From NCBI GenBank assembly GCA_029204225.1, contig CM055100.1, positions 1,400,587 to 1,464,586 on the forward strand: a stretch of DNA of 64,000 bases, given 5' to 3'. The notes beneath the pieces were generated by a model. It did not search any database and had not been told where the DNA came from. It was given only the letters and a program-made list of their open reading frames with translations. Numbering within the stretch: position 1 is the first letter of the stretch; every line of letters starts with the position of its first letter. The position numbers and the translations under genes are program-made. Origin of the DNA: Diphasiastrum complanatum (taxonomy: Eukaryota > Streptophyta > Lycopodiopsida > Lycopodiales > Lycopodiaceae). Below are positions 30,521-41,504 of this stretch, piece after piece.

Positions 30521-33219
30521 TTCCCTCCCCCTTTAAGAGTCTCCTCCTAAAGGAAGCAAACCAGGGAAGTTCAGTCAATAGTCCTCTCTCTCCCAAGTGT
30601 CCTCATCATCTGACTTGCCTTTCCAGCGTACGAGAAATCCAGAAACCAAACGGTTTCGCAATTGGTGACGACGAACGTCAACAACTTTTTCAGGTACATT
30701 AGGAACAAAGGTAGACAGATCTTCTAACTCAACTAGTTTAGGGAATCCTTCCTACTAAGTCGTTCTTTTAAACGACTTACATGGAAAACAGGATGAACCC
30801 CAACCCCAATCGGAAGATCTAGCTGATAAGTGACCGGGTTGATTTTCTTTACAACCTTATAAGGTTCGCTATATCGAGGAGATAGCTTATGGCATTTTCC
30901 CGTCCGAAGTACCTTCGAATCCTTAGGGATTTTAAGATACACCTAGGTTCCGACCTCAATATGCCGAGGTGAGCGATCGCGGTTAGCATAAAACTGAGCT
31001 CTATCCTGAGCGGTTTTCATGATTTCCTTGGCCACTAGCAGCATTTCTTGCATATCTTACAGGAAATCTACTGCAACTTGCACCTTGAGACCGTTGAGTC
31101 CGACCGAAACTGGAGAACGCGGCTGAAAGCCATACATTAGCATAAAAGGATTGAATCCGGTGGCAGAATGCTTGGCACTATTATGTGCGAACTCAACCAA
31201 AGGGAGATACTTTTCCCAATCAGATTGTCGGTGAGAAACATATGCTCTAAGCATATCCTCCAACGTCTGGTTAGTGCGTTCTGTTTGCCCATCAGATTTT
31301 GGGTGATCCGAAGAAGACTAAGGGTTGTTTCAAGTTTTTCAAAAACTGCTTGAGTGAACTTGGAGTCACGATCACTAACAATATCATTCGGCAAACCATA
31401 CAATCTGAACAACTTTTCAACGAAAAGCTGGGCTAGTTCAATTGCGTTGACAGTTAATTTAGTTGGTATAAATTGTGCCATCTTGGTTAGTCTGTCAACC
31501 ACCACCCAAATGGCATCGTGATCACTCCGGGTTTTAGGGAGTCCAACCACAAAATCCATTGAAATACTTTTCCATTTTTACTGGGAATTTCCAAGGGATG
31601 TAGAAGACCCGCAACTTTGAGTCTTTCTGCTTTTTGTTGGCATTGTTCACAACTTTGAACGTATGCCTCCACATGACCTTTCATCTTAGGCCAGAAGAAA
31701 TTCTGCCTAACAAGGTCAAGTGTCCTCTGTATGCCTGGGTGACCAGCACAAGGGTTGTCATGACATTGCTGCAGGATTTGGGCTCGCAAGTCCTCCCGAT
31801 CCGGCACACAAACCTTTCCCTTCCGGAAAAGCAGGCCATTCCTTATGGAATAGTCTTCAAGTATCTTATCATTTTGGGATTGCTTGGGATCCTGCATCCC
31901 AAGGTCATCACTAGATCTAGAATTTCCTGTCAGGACATCCAGCCAGATGCGACCCAAAAACCTATCGGTTCGACAAAGATCCCATAGTGAAAGATACAAA
32001 TCAGATTGGATCTTAGCAAAGCATAATTGATTAATCTCTCCAATCCGACTCAAGGCATCAGCAACACATTTCGACGTACCTTTACGATACTTAATGTCGA
32101 ACACAAACTCTTGAATGAGTTCCGACCATCTAGCCTTACGGCCACGAAGGTCCTTGGCATCACAAATATACTTAAGGGATAATGCCTCCAGATTTTTAAT
32201 GCGTGAATGACTGCAAAAAGCTCCTTCTTGTAGGTAGAATACCTAGTCTGAGTAGGATCCAGCTTCTTGCTTTCAAAAGCAACTAATCTATCGTCCTGAT
32301 AAAGGACCGCTCCTACAGCAAAGTCGCTAGCATCCGTATCAACCACAAAGGGTCGGTTAGGATCGACAATATGTAAAATTGGAGCCGTAGAAACACTGTG
32401 CTTGAGGGTCTCAAAACTCATTCATTTCATCAGTCCATGTTATCAATGGACTTTTTCTGCCGCTACGTGTTTTCTTCGCCCCCTTAAGAACGTTCGTCAA
32501 GTTAAGGCATAGTCCAAAATGAACCTGTGAAAGAATCCTGTGAAGCCCAAAAAGGATTTCACATCACGATTTGTCAGAGGTCTCGGCCATTCTCGTACCT
32601 TACAGACTTTGTCATAATCTATTTCAAGACCTTTATCCGATATGACATGGCCCAAGTATTTGAGTTTAGTCTGGAAGAACTCACATTTCGACTCTTTAGC
32701 ATAGAGCTTTTCTTGTCTTAGAAGATCCAAGACAATACGAAGATGCTCTTCATGCTCCTCAAGGGTCCGACTATAAATTAATACGTTGTCCAAATACACC
32801 ACCACAAACTTTCCCAGATATGGACGAAGAATATCGTTCATCATTTGCTGGAAAGTGGCTGGCGCATTCGTGAGTCCAAAAGGTAACACTAAAAACTCGT
32901 AATGGCCGTATTTGGATCAAAATCCAGTCTTAGGAACATCTTCATTCCTAATCCTTATTTGATGGTAACCTGATCTAAGATCAATCTTGGAGAAATACTT
33001 AGCTCCATTCAGATGATCCACAAGATCATCCATCCTAGGTAAGGGATATCTGTTCTTGATGGTTAAATTATTTAACTTTTTAAAGTCACCACAGAAACGT
33101 GTGCCGCCATCCTTTTTACTAACTAAAAGGATTGGTGCTCCCCAAGGGGACTTACTAGGTCGAATATGGCCCATCCTAAGGAGTTTTTGTAATTGCTTAG
33201 AAATTTCATCCTAGCCCAG
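30521..33219 (-). pseudogene. Gypsy A (chromovirus) pol, 3' part, decayed
   Basis: Minus-strand order: reverse transcriptase from about 33200 ([18 protein letters not shown], then [14 protein letters not shown]), a TGA at 32917-32919 in the RTRYGHYEF region, then LPFGLTNAPATF and the catalytic box YLDN (32785-32796; normal is YLDD). RNase H follows (VVDTDASDFAVGAVL, ELFAVIHALKIWRHY) with frameshifts near 32100. Integrase has a zinc domain (HDNPCAGHPGIQRT, CEQCQQ at about 31640-31760) and core (DFVVGLPKT, DRLTKMAQF, DRDSKF), with a stop at about 31300. Its C-terminal half includes [11 protein letters not shown], and a chromodomain (VEDLSTFVP to GFLVRWKGKSDDEDTW) lies at 30540-30725. The chromodomain marks it as a chromovirus. 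It continues on the other side of gypsy B (37087-38435). Confidence 0.9.
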
Positions 33220-33483
33220 TGTGAAGACTGGTAGCATGCATACTGCCAAGTGTCGGCCACGTGGCACTGACGTGGCCGACTGCACGTCGGGACCCAACGT
33301 GGGGCCCTATCCTGCTGACAGGGTCCCTAGACTGTGTTAGGCCCGCCATGACTATGGACTGTGCCGGGGCACAATATTCACACTGTCTTGACCTGTTGGT
33401 CGTGTACGCTGGACACGACACTGACTGTGGTATCTGACCTCCTGTGTTCTCTAGGGCTCGGCACTGGTTACGTGCTCGTAACA
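33220..33483 (-). repeat. 3' LTR of gypsy B
   Basis: 264 bases, TGTTACGAGCACG to CAGTCTTCACA on the minus strand. A strong polypurine tract (TTCTTAAGGGGGAGGGAG) precedes it at 33484-33501. About 220 bases match the right copy at 36867-37086 with scattered differences. Confidence 0.85.
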
Positions 33484-34492
33484 CTCCCTCCCCCTTAAGA
33501 ACCGTCTTGGTCCTCTAAGACAAAGTCTGGAAAAATCTTGCGAAGGATGCTGCCTCTTTCCCAATTGGCATTCTCAACAGGCTGATCGTTCCACTTGACC
33601 AGATATTCTCGGTATAGAGTATGACGAGTCTGCGTCTCTCTACTATCAAGAATCTCCTTTGGCTCATGTGGAGGTTGCTGAGAATCCAATGGGAGAACTA
33701 GAACACTGTCATCTACCAGATTTTCTGATCTGGCTAAGGCTTTTCGTAACTGACTTACGTGAAAGATTGGAAAAACCTTACTACTGTGTGGGAGTTCTAG
33801 TTCATAGGTGACCTCGCCTAGTCTCCTACTGATGGTAAAAGGACCACAATACCTAGGAGACAACTTAGCGCACACTCCTGATTTGAGGGTTTTAGAGTCA
33901 ACTGGAACTCTCAAGTAGACTTTCTCACTAGCGGAGAACTGCACATCCCGTCTGTGTGGATCTGCATAATGTCTGGCTCGATTTGGGACTGCCTAATGCT
34001 ACGCTTAGCATGTTCTATCATTTGGTTTAGGTCTTTTAAAATGTTTTTGGCTGCTTCAACTTTTTCTTGTTTAAACCCTATAGCTGTGGGTGAGCGTGGT
34101 TGAAAACCGTACATCAGCATAAAGGGGTTGTATCTCGTAGCTGAATGTTTGGTATAGTTATAAGTAAACTCTAATATCGAGAGATACTCCTCCCAATTAG
34201 TCTGCTTCTTGCTGACGTATGCACGAAGCATATCCTCCAACACCTGATAATGACCATGACGAGTCCTAAAAGTTGTTTTCGGGACATCTTCCGATTTTAT
34301 ACGGACTTGATGATATCCCGATTTGAGGTCTATTTTACTGAAAAATTTAGCCCCGTCTAGTTGATCAAACAACTCGTCTGCCCGAGGCATAGGGTACTTA
34401 TTCTTAATTGTGACTTTATTGAGGGCTCTGTAATCTATGCAAAGACGCATAGACCCCTCTTTCTTTTCACCAAAAGGACTGGTGAGGCCCAT
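33484..34492 (-). pseudogene. Gypsy B pol remnant: reverse transcriptase fused to integrase end
   Basis: On the minus strand 34492-34250 gives the reverse transcriptase N terminus ([44 protein letters not shown]). From about 34246 the same frame passes directly into the integrase C-terminal half ([24 protein letters not shown]). The LPFGL and YLDD boxes, RNase H and the catalytic integrase core are therefore deleted. A stop or frameshift near 33930 leads into the integrase tail (SPRYCGPFTI, FHVSQLRK) and a chromodomain-like end (REYLVKWNDQPVENANWER, 33944-33495). It cannot encode working enzymes. Confidence 0.9.
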
Positions 34493-35483
34493 GGTGAACT
34501 ATTGGTCTGAATTTGGCCTTTCCCAAGATAATCTGTTAACTGCCTAGTTATTTCTTCATCCTCTGTTCGGCTGACCCGATACGGAGGTTTAGAAATAGGT
34601 GTTGTACCTGCTGGTACTAGGTTTATTACATGATCTACCTCTCTGCTAGGTGGTAAACCATGTGGCAAATCTTCAGGAAAAACATCTTTAAATTTAGACA
34701 ATAAAGTTTCTAATTTACTGATTTTCTGCTGTAAAGAATTGGAATAGAAACTTCAGGAATAAACTGAAAGTCACATAAGAATACTTGATGGTCGTCGTCT
34801 CCGATTAGCTGACAGGGCTCTGAACTGCAGACCATAGGGCTGTTGGGGACATCACGCTCCCCATGCAACTGGATCTCTCGGCCTTTATGCTGAAAGTTGA
34901 GGGTGTTCTCCTGATAATTTATGTGGAGGGAAGGTCCTAAGCTGTAGAGCCAGTCTCTCCCGAGAACAATGTCTGTGCAATTCAGGTGCATTATCTGAAA
35001 GTTTATTTCATCTTGGTACCCCTGAATACCAAGATTTAGATTACTTACCATAGTTTCCCAAATTTTCTTATCTTCACCCTTAGCTAATGAAACTATGTAC
35101 CTATGCTGACTAGGTACTTCTGGAAGTCTAAGTTTTTTAACTAGGGTGTAGTTGATGAAATTATGGGTCGCCCCATTATCCACCATAACTCTGACTAACT
35201 GGTCACCAACTTTCCCATGCATACGTACTAGGTCATGCGGCCCAAAGCTGAAGGGTCTCGCTAGCATTGCAGAGGTCAACTGGCAACAGTGTTCATGGTC
35301 TTCATGATACACTTTGATCTCGGAAGTTGCGAAGTCATTGGGGAAACTTACGGTTTGAACAAGATGAACTTGTTTTTTTATCCTTCTTATCTTTTTTAGT
35401 GAAAGGCCCCTTGGGACATTGTCTGACTGTGTGTCCCTTGCCCATGCACACAAAGCACAAATGTTCTTGTTTGGCTTTCTCAA
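34435..35483 (-). pseudogene. Gypsy B protease and linker to reverse transcriptase
   Basis: On the minus strand 35483-34710 holds a retropepsin-like domain: VMVDNGATHNFI (normal VDSGATHNF; Ser replaced by Asn beside the catalytic Asp), a NLGIQGYQDEINFQIM strand region and DIVLGRDWLYSLGP. After a frame change, 34701-34435 reads FKDVFPEDLPHGLPPSREVDH, PYRVS and [14 protein letters not shown], the start of the reverse transcriptase. The zinc knuckle before the protease is partly visible (CALCAWARD). Confidence 0.85.
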
Positions 35484-35502
35484 AATCTTCTGGTCTTAAG
35501 AG

Positions 35503-36465
35503 CTATATGAGCGATGGGCGTTTCTGAGGAGCTTCACCTTTTACTTTATCTTCTTTCTTTCTTTTTAAAAATTTCTTTTTAAATTGAAATTCTTTCTGAG
35601 GAGGCTGCTCAGAAAGAGGCTGCTGTCTCGCCCTCTTCCTACCCACTGAATCATCATAGATTTGAGCATATCTGAGAGCTTGCTCTAGGGTAGTGGGCGA
35701 GTTTCTCTGAACCTGTACTTTATATTCATCTTTGAGGCCCCGGACAAATCCCCTGACGTTTTGATAGTCATCCATATTTTTAACCTTTAAGATTGCTTCT
35801 CGATATTGCGAGATATATTGGACTAGGGATTTATCCATTATTGTTTTCTCCCAGGCTTCCCAGGCTCTATCAAGTTCATCTTTTGGTAGAAATTCTCTTA
35901 GGAAGGCCTCTTCAAAGGCTTTCCATGACCGGGGAGTCTGCCTAGTCTCTTGGAGATTTAACCACCACTTATAGGCCATGGGCCCTAGGGAAAGACTGGC
36001 CTCAATAGCTTGCAAATGGTCGTTTAAGAGCATGAATGTTCTTCCATTTGCTGAGGAAGGTTTGTAGAATGTCTGCATTTCTATCCTTCTCTTCCCCAAT
36101 AAAAGTAGGAGGTTTTAAGTCTTTAAAAACACTGGGGTGAGACTGCATAGGCTCACCAGAAATTGATGGAAGTGGAGAAGGGGACAACTGAGAAGTGGAG
36201 GGAAGGCTTCCTTTCGCGGAACTCAATATCAAGCCTTTGACTTCAGCGAACGAGTCGTCCACACTGGACTTGAAATTGGCTAATGCCAACTTCAGTTCAT
36301 CCACGTCTGTCACCAAGTGGAGAAACTGCCGTCGAGTTCTTCTGCGAATTGTTCCTGTTCTTCAACTTCCATTGGTTCTTTCCCTTTACTGAACCTCAGG
36401 GATTCCGTTTCTAATTCATCAATGCCTCTTGTTAAGGGTTGATCAGGTCCCGGAGAAGTGGTCAT
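35503..36465 (-). pseudogene. Gypsy B gag
   Basis: It starts at ATG 36465 (MTTSPGPDQPLTRG), then after a frameshift near 36310 reads VDELKLALANF and LKPPTFIGEEKD. After another near 36050 it gives the gag core (SLGPMAYKWWLNLQET, AFEEAFLREFLP, YISQYREAILKVKN, FVRGLKDEYKVQVQ). The Lys-rich C terminus (FKKKFLKRKKED) is followed by the damaged knuckle. Typical retrotransposon gag organisation, disabled by at least two frameshifts. Confidence 0.85.
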
Positions 36466-36866
36466 TTTCAGAGAGAAAAAGATTGCTTGACGTTTCCTCT
36501 CAAAAAAAGTCGAAAAGACTAATTTATAACTGTACAAAAGAGGGAAAGAAGACTTAGCTGTTTCTGAGGACTGTACTTCCAAAGAAAATACGAAGAGGAA
36601 CCCTCTCAGCTCTTCCACAACCAATCTCAGACCTGCTGTCCCAGAAAATCCAAGTCTGAAGCCCAAACAATGTTTCAAATTTCCGGATTTTTGGAGGAAG
36701 TTGCTCGCTGACCTATTAGCAGACATGTGGCTCTGAAAAATCGAGTAGAAGGCCGAAAAAGATGCAACGAAAATCTGAAATTTCTTGCTCTCCCCCTTCG
36801 CTGTCTGATCAGCGTCTCAGTTGGTCCAAAGAAACCAAATTTGAAGCCAAAACCCAATCCCAAATC
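36466..36866 (-). other. Gypsy B leader region
   Basis: Sequence between gag ATG and the truncated 5' LTR. No primer site adjoining the LTR is found; the LTR end that should contain it is missing. Short open frames here show no domain. Confidence 0.5.
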
Positions 36867-37086
36867 GCACTGACGTGGCCGATTGCACGTCGGGACCCAA
36901 CGTGGGGCCCTATCCTGCTGACAGGGTCCCTAGACTGTGTTGGGCCCGCCATGACTATGGACCGTGCCGGGGCACACTACTCACACTGTCTTGCCCTGTT
37001 GGTCGTGTACGCTGGACACGACCCTGACTGTGGTATCTGATCTCCTGTGTTCTCTAGGGCTCGGCACTGGTTACGTGCTCGTATCA
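36867..37086 (-). repeat. 5' LTR of gypsy B, truncated
   Basis: It matches 33264-33483 with several substitutions (for example TGATACGAGC against TGTTACGAGC at the start). The last 44 or so bases of the LTR, present in the left copy, are replaced by unrelated sequence. Confidence 0.85.
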
Positions 37087-38435
37087 TAGGCCATCAGGGA
37101 GTTTATTAGAAAAAACATCGCTATACTCTTGCCTAAGTTTGTTAAATATTATTCCTTCAGGTGAGTTAACACTCGAGGGATTATTTACAGGCACATTCAA
37201 AGGCAAATGCGATAAATCAATATTTAGACTCTGGACTGCATGGTCATCCACATAAATTTCATCTTTCAAAAAACAAAGATAAACTTTATTACCAGAGTCT
37301 TTCAAATATTCAACAACTTCTAAAGCAAAAACCAAAGGATCAAAAGGCCTATTTACATCGCCTTTTAGCTCAACCAACGAGCCCTTATGCAAAAAGGAAA
37401 TACTATGAGTAACATAATCTTTTTTTAAAGACTCGTTTTTTTGAGTAAAACCATTTTTTTCCTAAGATCATGTCTATGCTATCCAAGTTCATAATATGAA
37501 AATCTAACGGCTCAACGTAATCTTGAATCTGAAGCGGCAATTGAGGAACAAGCTGATCCCAAGCTTGCCGATCTTCCCCCGACTCCATTTTCACCACACG
37601 CAAGTGATTACTTGGCGCGGTAGTAGTAGAGTTACCTGGCGCTTTAAAGGATTTAGGTTGCCCGCCAGATTTCTTTTGTTTTTTTTTCGGGCAATCTTTC
37701 GAAAGATGTCCCTTCTCCATACAGGAGAAGCACAAGCCGCCGATTCTCGCCTTGTCGTAGTCTGCGCGGTCCAACTTGACGCGCTTTTTTCCGCCTTGGG
37801 AACCGGTGTCCGTCTTGTCTCTGCCCCGCTTCTTGAAAAAATTCTGTTCTTTCTGCTCAGCCTTGGGCAAATTTTGCTCCTTGCAAGAGGCAAAATGGGC
37901 GTCATCGAAGATTTTCGCAAAGCGAACTGCATCCTCGATAGTCTGCGGTTGGTTACGCCGCACTTCTAGCTGAAATTCTTTTGGAAGCCCCAAAATAAAA
38001 TGTAACTTCAACATCTTCGCGAATCGAGGCAAAATTTCCTGGAATTCTTGGATATAGGCCAAAGCTTAAAATCATCCAACACCGGAAGAAAAGCCGTTTT
38101 AAAGGCTTCTTGAAAGGCATCCCATGTAGAAGGGGCACTAGCCCTCTCCTTTAGATCCTGCCACCATGTAAACGCCTTTCCGCGTAAAAACATGAGAGCA
38201 GAAGCGATCTTCGTACTATCAGGTGCATCGTGCATGGAAAAATGACTACTATTCTACCGATCTAGCCATGACAATACCACATCGGGAAGCTGGTCCTTCT
38301 TTTTGCCCGAAAAGAATTCCGGATTGAACATTGGATAAACACCAGCGGACCGCAAGTGCGTCAAAGAACAATATTTACATCAGGAGGAGGAGGTGGTGAA
38401 GACGGTCCTTCACCCGAGGGCAAGGTAGGATCCAT
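37087..38435 (-). pseudogene. Gypsy A gag and protease part, decayed
   Basis: Minus-strand order: ATG 38435 (MDPTLPSGEGPSSP), gag core with ALMFLRGKAFTWWQDLKER and AFQEAFKTAFLP (38235-38040). After a frameshift come LHFILGLPKEFQLEVRRNQP, a Lys-rich stretch and the zinc knuckle CFSCMEKGHLSKDC (about 37720). The protease is reduced, with DFHIMNLDSIDMILGKKWF (about 37480). Then 37392-37087 reads QEYSDVFSNKLPDGL, the normal lead into reverse transcriptase, where gypsy B interrupts. The continuation is at 33219 and below. The VDSGA segment of the protease appears to be missing. Confidence 0.85.
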
Positions 38436-39014
38436 GGCGCTCTAAGGAAGGAGACAAAGGAAAAACAGCAAGAGCTTCGCAACAAATGGCTTAGAGAGCT
38501 TGAGAGATCTACTCAAGGAGACTAGGCCACAATTAAGCTCCTCAATGATGGAAATGGAGTCTTTACCCCCATCTCACTCCTTTTCCTTCCTAAAAAGCCT
38601 TGCTGGGTGACGGGCCTTATGGATGCCACCTAGCAAGCACATGGGCCCTAATAACAAGCGGCATCCCCTTATGGGGTCCACCGACCCTCACAACATGTGG
38701 CTACCACCCTCCCTACGCCACCTCACCCAAGAGTCACCTGGGTCACATCCCCTCCCACCTTTTGGGTCACCACCTTAACCTCTTGGCCTTCTGGCCCAAA
38801 AACACACCTAAATCTCCTCTAAGGCTTAGGAGGAGGTGATGGTACAACTGTACGTTCAAGAGGAGGAGGTGAAGGAAAAAACTTCAAATTTCCTCCCATA
38901 AAGTGAAGAAGATGGAGGATTTGCAATTTTTTTTGTGTGTGTAGGTGGAGGTTTATAAGGAGCTGGATTAAGCCCAAGAAAGAGGCTGAGAAAGATAGGA
39001 AGAAGGGCGCACAA
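38436..39014. other. Leader-side sequence of gypsy A; no gene
   Basis: It lies where the gypsy A leader and 5' LTR should be, but no copy of the 30042-30520 LTR is present, so the 5' end is lost. CT-rich and GGCCC-containing stretches occur at 38620-38800, and a T9 run precedes GTGTGTG near 38927. Confidence 0.5.
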
Positions 39015-39474
39015 TGTTAGAAAACCGACTTGCTCATACAAGTAACCCAAGACAAGATTCCTATTATGATGAAACAATCATGAGAGAGAACACAAGTGAT
39101 GGGAACTCCAACTATGTCCCATTACAAATGAGGTAGGGCGCCAGCCTACATATATACTTTCTCTAAACTATGTGTAAGGTAAAAAGCATAAAGCAAATAG
39201 CAAAAGACAAAAAGCTAATTGCTATAATTACTGCCTATATTGGGTAAACACCCAAGATGAGTTTCTAAGTGATGAAAAACAAATCCTATTCTAGTAGTAG
39301 TGCGCCCACCTACATGCATGACTAAAAAACAAATTTACTATAAATAGTAATGACCTTAAAATATGACTTATTATAAATGTAGGCCCCTATAATAGCACGC
39401 AGGCATGGCCGAACTATCACTAATTAATCCTAAATGATAACATTAGGGTACTTATGTAAACATTAACTCTAACA
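39015..39474 (-). repeat. LTR of an unplaced element (minus-oriented)
   Basis: 460 bases with short inverted ends (TGTTAG/CTAACA). On the minus strand the purine tract CAAGGGGGAG (39475-39484) precedes the LTR start TGTTAGAGTTAATG. It should be the 3' LTR of a minus-strand element lying to the right. Confidence 0.6.
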
Positions 39475-39484
39475 CTCCCCCTTG

Positions 39485-40700
39485 ATGTTTACATTGTCTA
39501 GAACTATGCATAACAAAAGTATGCATGTGTATCTTCCATGAAGCCCATGTAATGAAGATCCTCAATTTTGATGTAGAACTCATGATCAACTCTGATCTCA
39601 ATGTCTTCATTACTCGATGTAGAGCTTTCTTTGTATGATGATATAGAATTTCCTTTCAATGTCGATCCTTTTCATATGAACCTGCTTTATATGACTTCTC
39701 AGTGTCTTTCGTTAGTCTTCATGTCTCTTTAGTGTATATGTGTGACCACCATGAGTTCAACATATCACCCGATTCCTTGACTTCCTTTGATTCAAAGAAC
39801 TTTGACTCCCCCTGAATTAAATAATGTAGACATGATAACTTTTGCCTTAACCTTGAGAACTTTGCTTGAAAATCATTGACTCCCTTGGTCTCTTTGAACA
39901 TCTTTCAAGCTATCGCAAATGTAAGGATCTTCCCGACATTCATAAAAAAATGTAATCCTCTTTGATTACAGTAACACCATCATGATAACCATAAGTAGCA
40001 ATAGATCTACAAATGTCAACATCAAATCTCATACATCAACACCCACTTTAGAAACCTGTACTTCATAAGTAGTCGGCTCCACTTTTGTCGATTCCTTGAA
40101 TTGAACCCATTTCAATTCTCCTGGTACTCTCATAAGTCACCACTTGTGATGAACTTGATGGACTTTGGTTGAAGTACTCCCCCTGGATGTACACTTCATG
40201 TTTGCATTCCAAACACTCTCTCCAAATAGAATAGAATATTATACATGAATCAAAACCAAATATGCAAGTAAAAGAGCATCCCCAATAGAAAGATAAATGT
40301 ATACAATACTTCCTCACACAAAGTAACCCTTCAAATACTTTCTCACACAAAGTACTTGACATGATCTTTTCCAGGGAATCTCCTACCTCTACCTTACACA
40401 CAGAGTTACTTGCACGAAACAACTCTCCAACCTAGAAAGCATTTCATCATGATATCTATTTATTTTGACACTTTGTCATATGCAAACTTGGTGTACATCC
40501 GTCTTCAACCATGTTGTTTTTCTTGAAGCTAAACAACAACCTGTACTGTTGATTTTCAACGGCTAATCAACAACCTTGGCCTCCCAATCTTATAACAAAA
40601 TCTACCACATGACAGAACATGAACTTGGATAGATTCTAGAACTTTTCTCCAACTCAAAATAGAATTGATCTCACTTAGTACCACCACATGAACAATCAAC
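39485..40700 (-). other. Probable remains of the interior of that element
   Basis: Short minus-strand open stretches (39901-39719, 40422-40063) lack recognisable domains. Two minus-strand purine tracts resembling GGGGGAGT (near 39805 and 40178) hint at copia-like 3' sequence. I cannot assign coding functions. Confidence 0.35.
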
Positions 40701-40850
40701 TATGACTTGGATGGTATCCAAGAATTACATGACAACTACAACAAACATGGACGACCTCTCAGTGATGCTACCTGGGAGACCGCGCATGGGTTGCATGCAC
40801 AGTATCCAGACTTTGCCATCGAGGACGATGTCATCTGAGGAGGGAAGGGA

Positions 40851-41499
40851 TGTCACATGTACTTTGAATCCCTTTGCCAATGTATGGTAAATTGTAATTA
40901 TTAAATTGTAAATGGCTAAGTCATCGGCCTGTGGAGACAATTGTAAATTGCAATGTAAATATTTGTTATAGTGACTAAATACGAGATGGCCAAGGGGGTA
41001 TTGGGTCTCATGAGAGTCTGCTGGAAGGGTTGACTGGTCAACGCGACATGTGTCACATGCTCAATGGGACACTTGGTCCAGTGCATGAGTGACACTTGTC
41101 AGACGGTCAATGGACGGGTCAACAAGACATGTGTCATATGCTCATTGGGACACTTGGTCCAATGCATGAGTGACACGTGTCAGACTGTCCACCTACTAGC
41201 TTGCCTATGTGTCAGGGTACTGCCAAGTGGCAAGTGTCGGCTGTGCATGGAGTTTGCCATGTGTCGACGTTAGGATGTGTCAGGGTTAAGGGGTGCTTGA
41301 GGGGATATAGGGTGACCCTTGTCAGGCATTCCTCATGAGGATTATGGTATTCCTATGCAGCTATGGTTGGGAGGAGACTTGCAACAGAGCTCTCATGTTT
41401 GCTTGTTGATCTATGTACATTTGCTTGAGATTAATAAAGTGACAGATTTGCTGGGTAATTCTGTGTATTTACTTAGGGTTTGTGAGCTTGTGTGCAACA
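40851..41499 (+). repeat. LTR of a plus-strand gypsy-like element
   Basis: 649 bases, TGTCACATGTAC to GTGTGCAACA, preceded by the purine tract GAGGAGGGAAGGGA (40837-40850). It holds a possible polyadenylation signal AATAAA near 41433. Its right end abuts the coding sequence of the hAT transposon, so it probably truncated that element. Confidence 0.6.
41045..41206 (+). repeat. Tandem duplication in LTR, 2 x 81 bases
   Basis: Two near-identical units start GACATGTGTCA(C/T)ATGCTCA at 41045 and 41126, each with TGGGACACTTGGTCCA and GAGTGACAC. Repeats in U3 often carry enhancer-like sites; the repeated GTGTCA could be such a site. Confidence 0.85.
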
Positions 41500-41504
41500 T
41501 CATC

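Larger units (their letters stand above)
33220..37086 (-). mobile_element. Gypsy B: internally deleted chromovirus inside gypsy A
   Basis: An LTR element of about 3.9 kb on the minus strand. It lies between two parts of gypsy A whose reading frames point to each other (KLPDGL at 37087; [16 protein letters not shown] at 33200), showing that B inserted into A. A complete chromovirus is normally several kb longer; here most of reverse transcriptase, RNase H and the integrase core are gone. The 5' LTR has lost about 45 bases and the primer site. No matching target duplication is seen (CCCAG left, TAGGC right), and about 25 codons of A are missing at the junction, so the site was rearranged after or during insertion. 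Confidence 0.85.

Noticed and set aside
37523-37969. 148-codon plus-strand frame
   Set aside because: It lies antisense to the gypsy A gag and zinc knuckle and shows no family resemblance.
30521-38435. Possible integrated plant pararetrovirus
   Set aside because: Chromodomain, integrase and LTRs identify chromovirus retrotransposons; no movement or coat protein was found.
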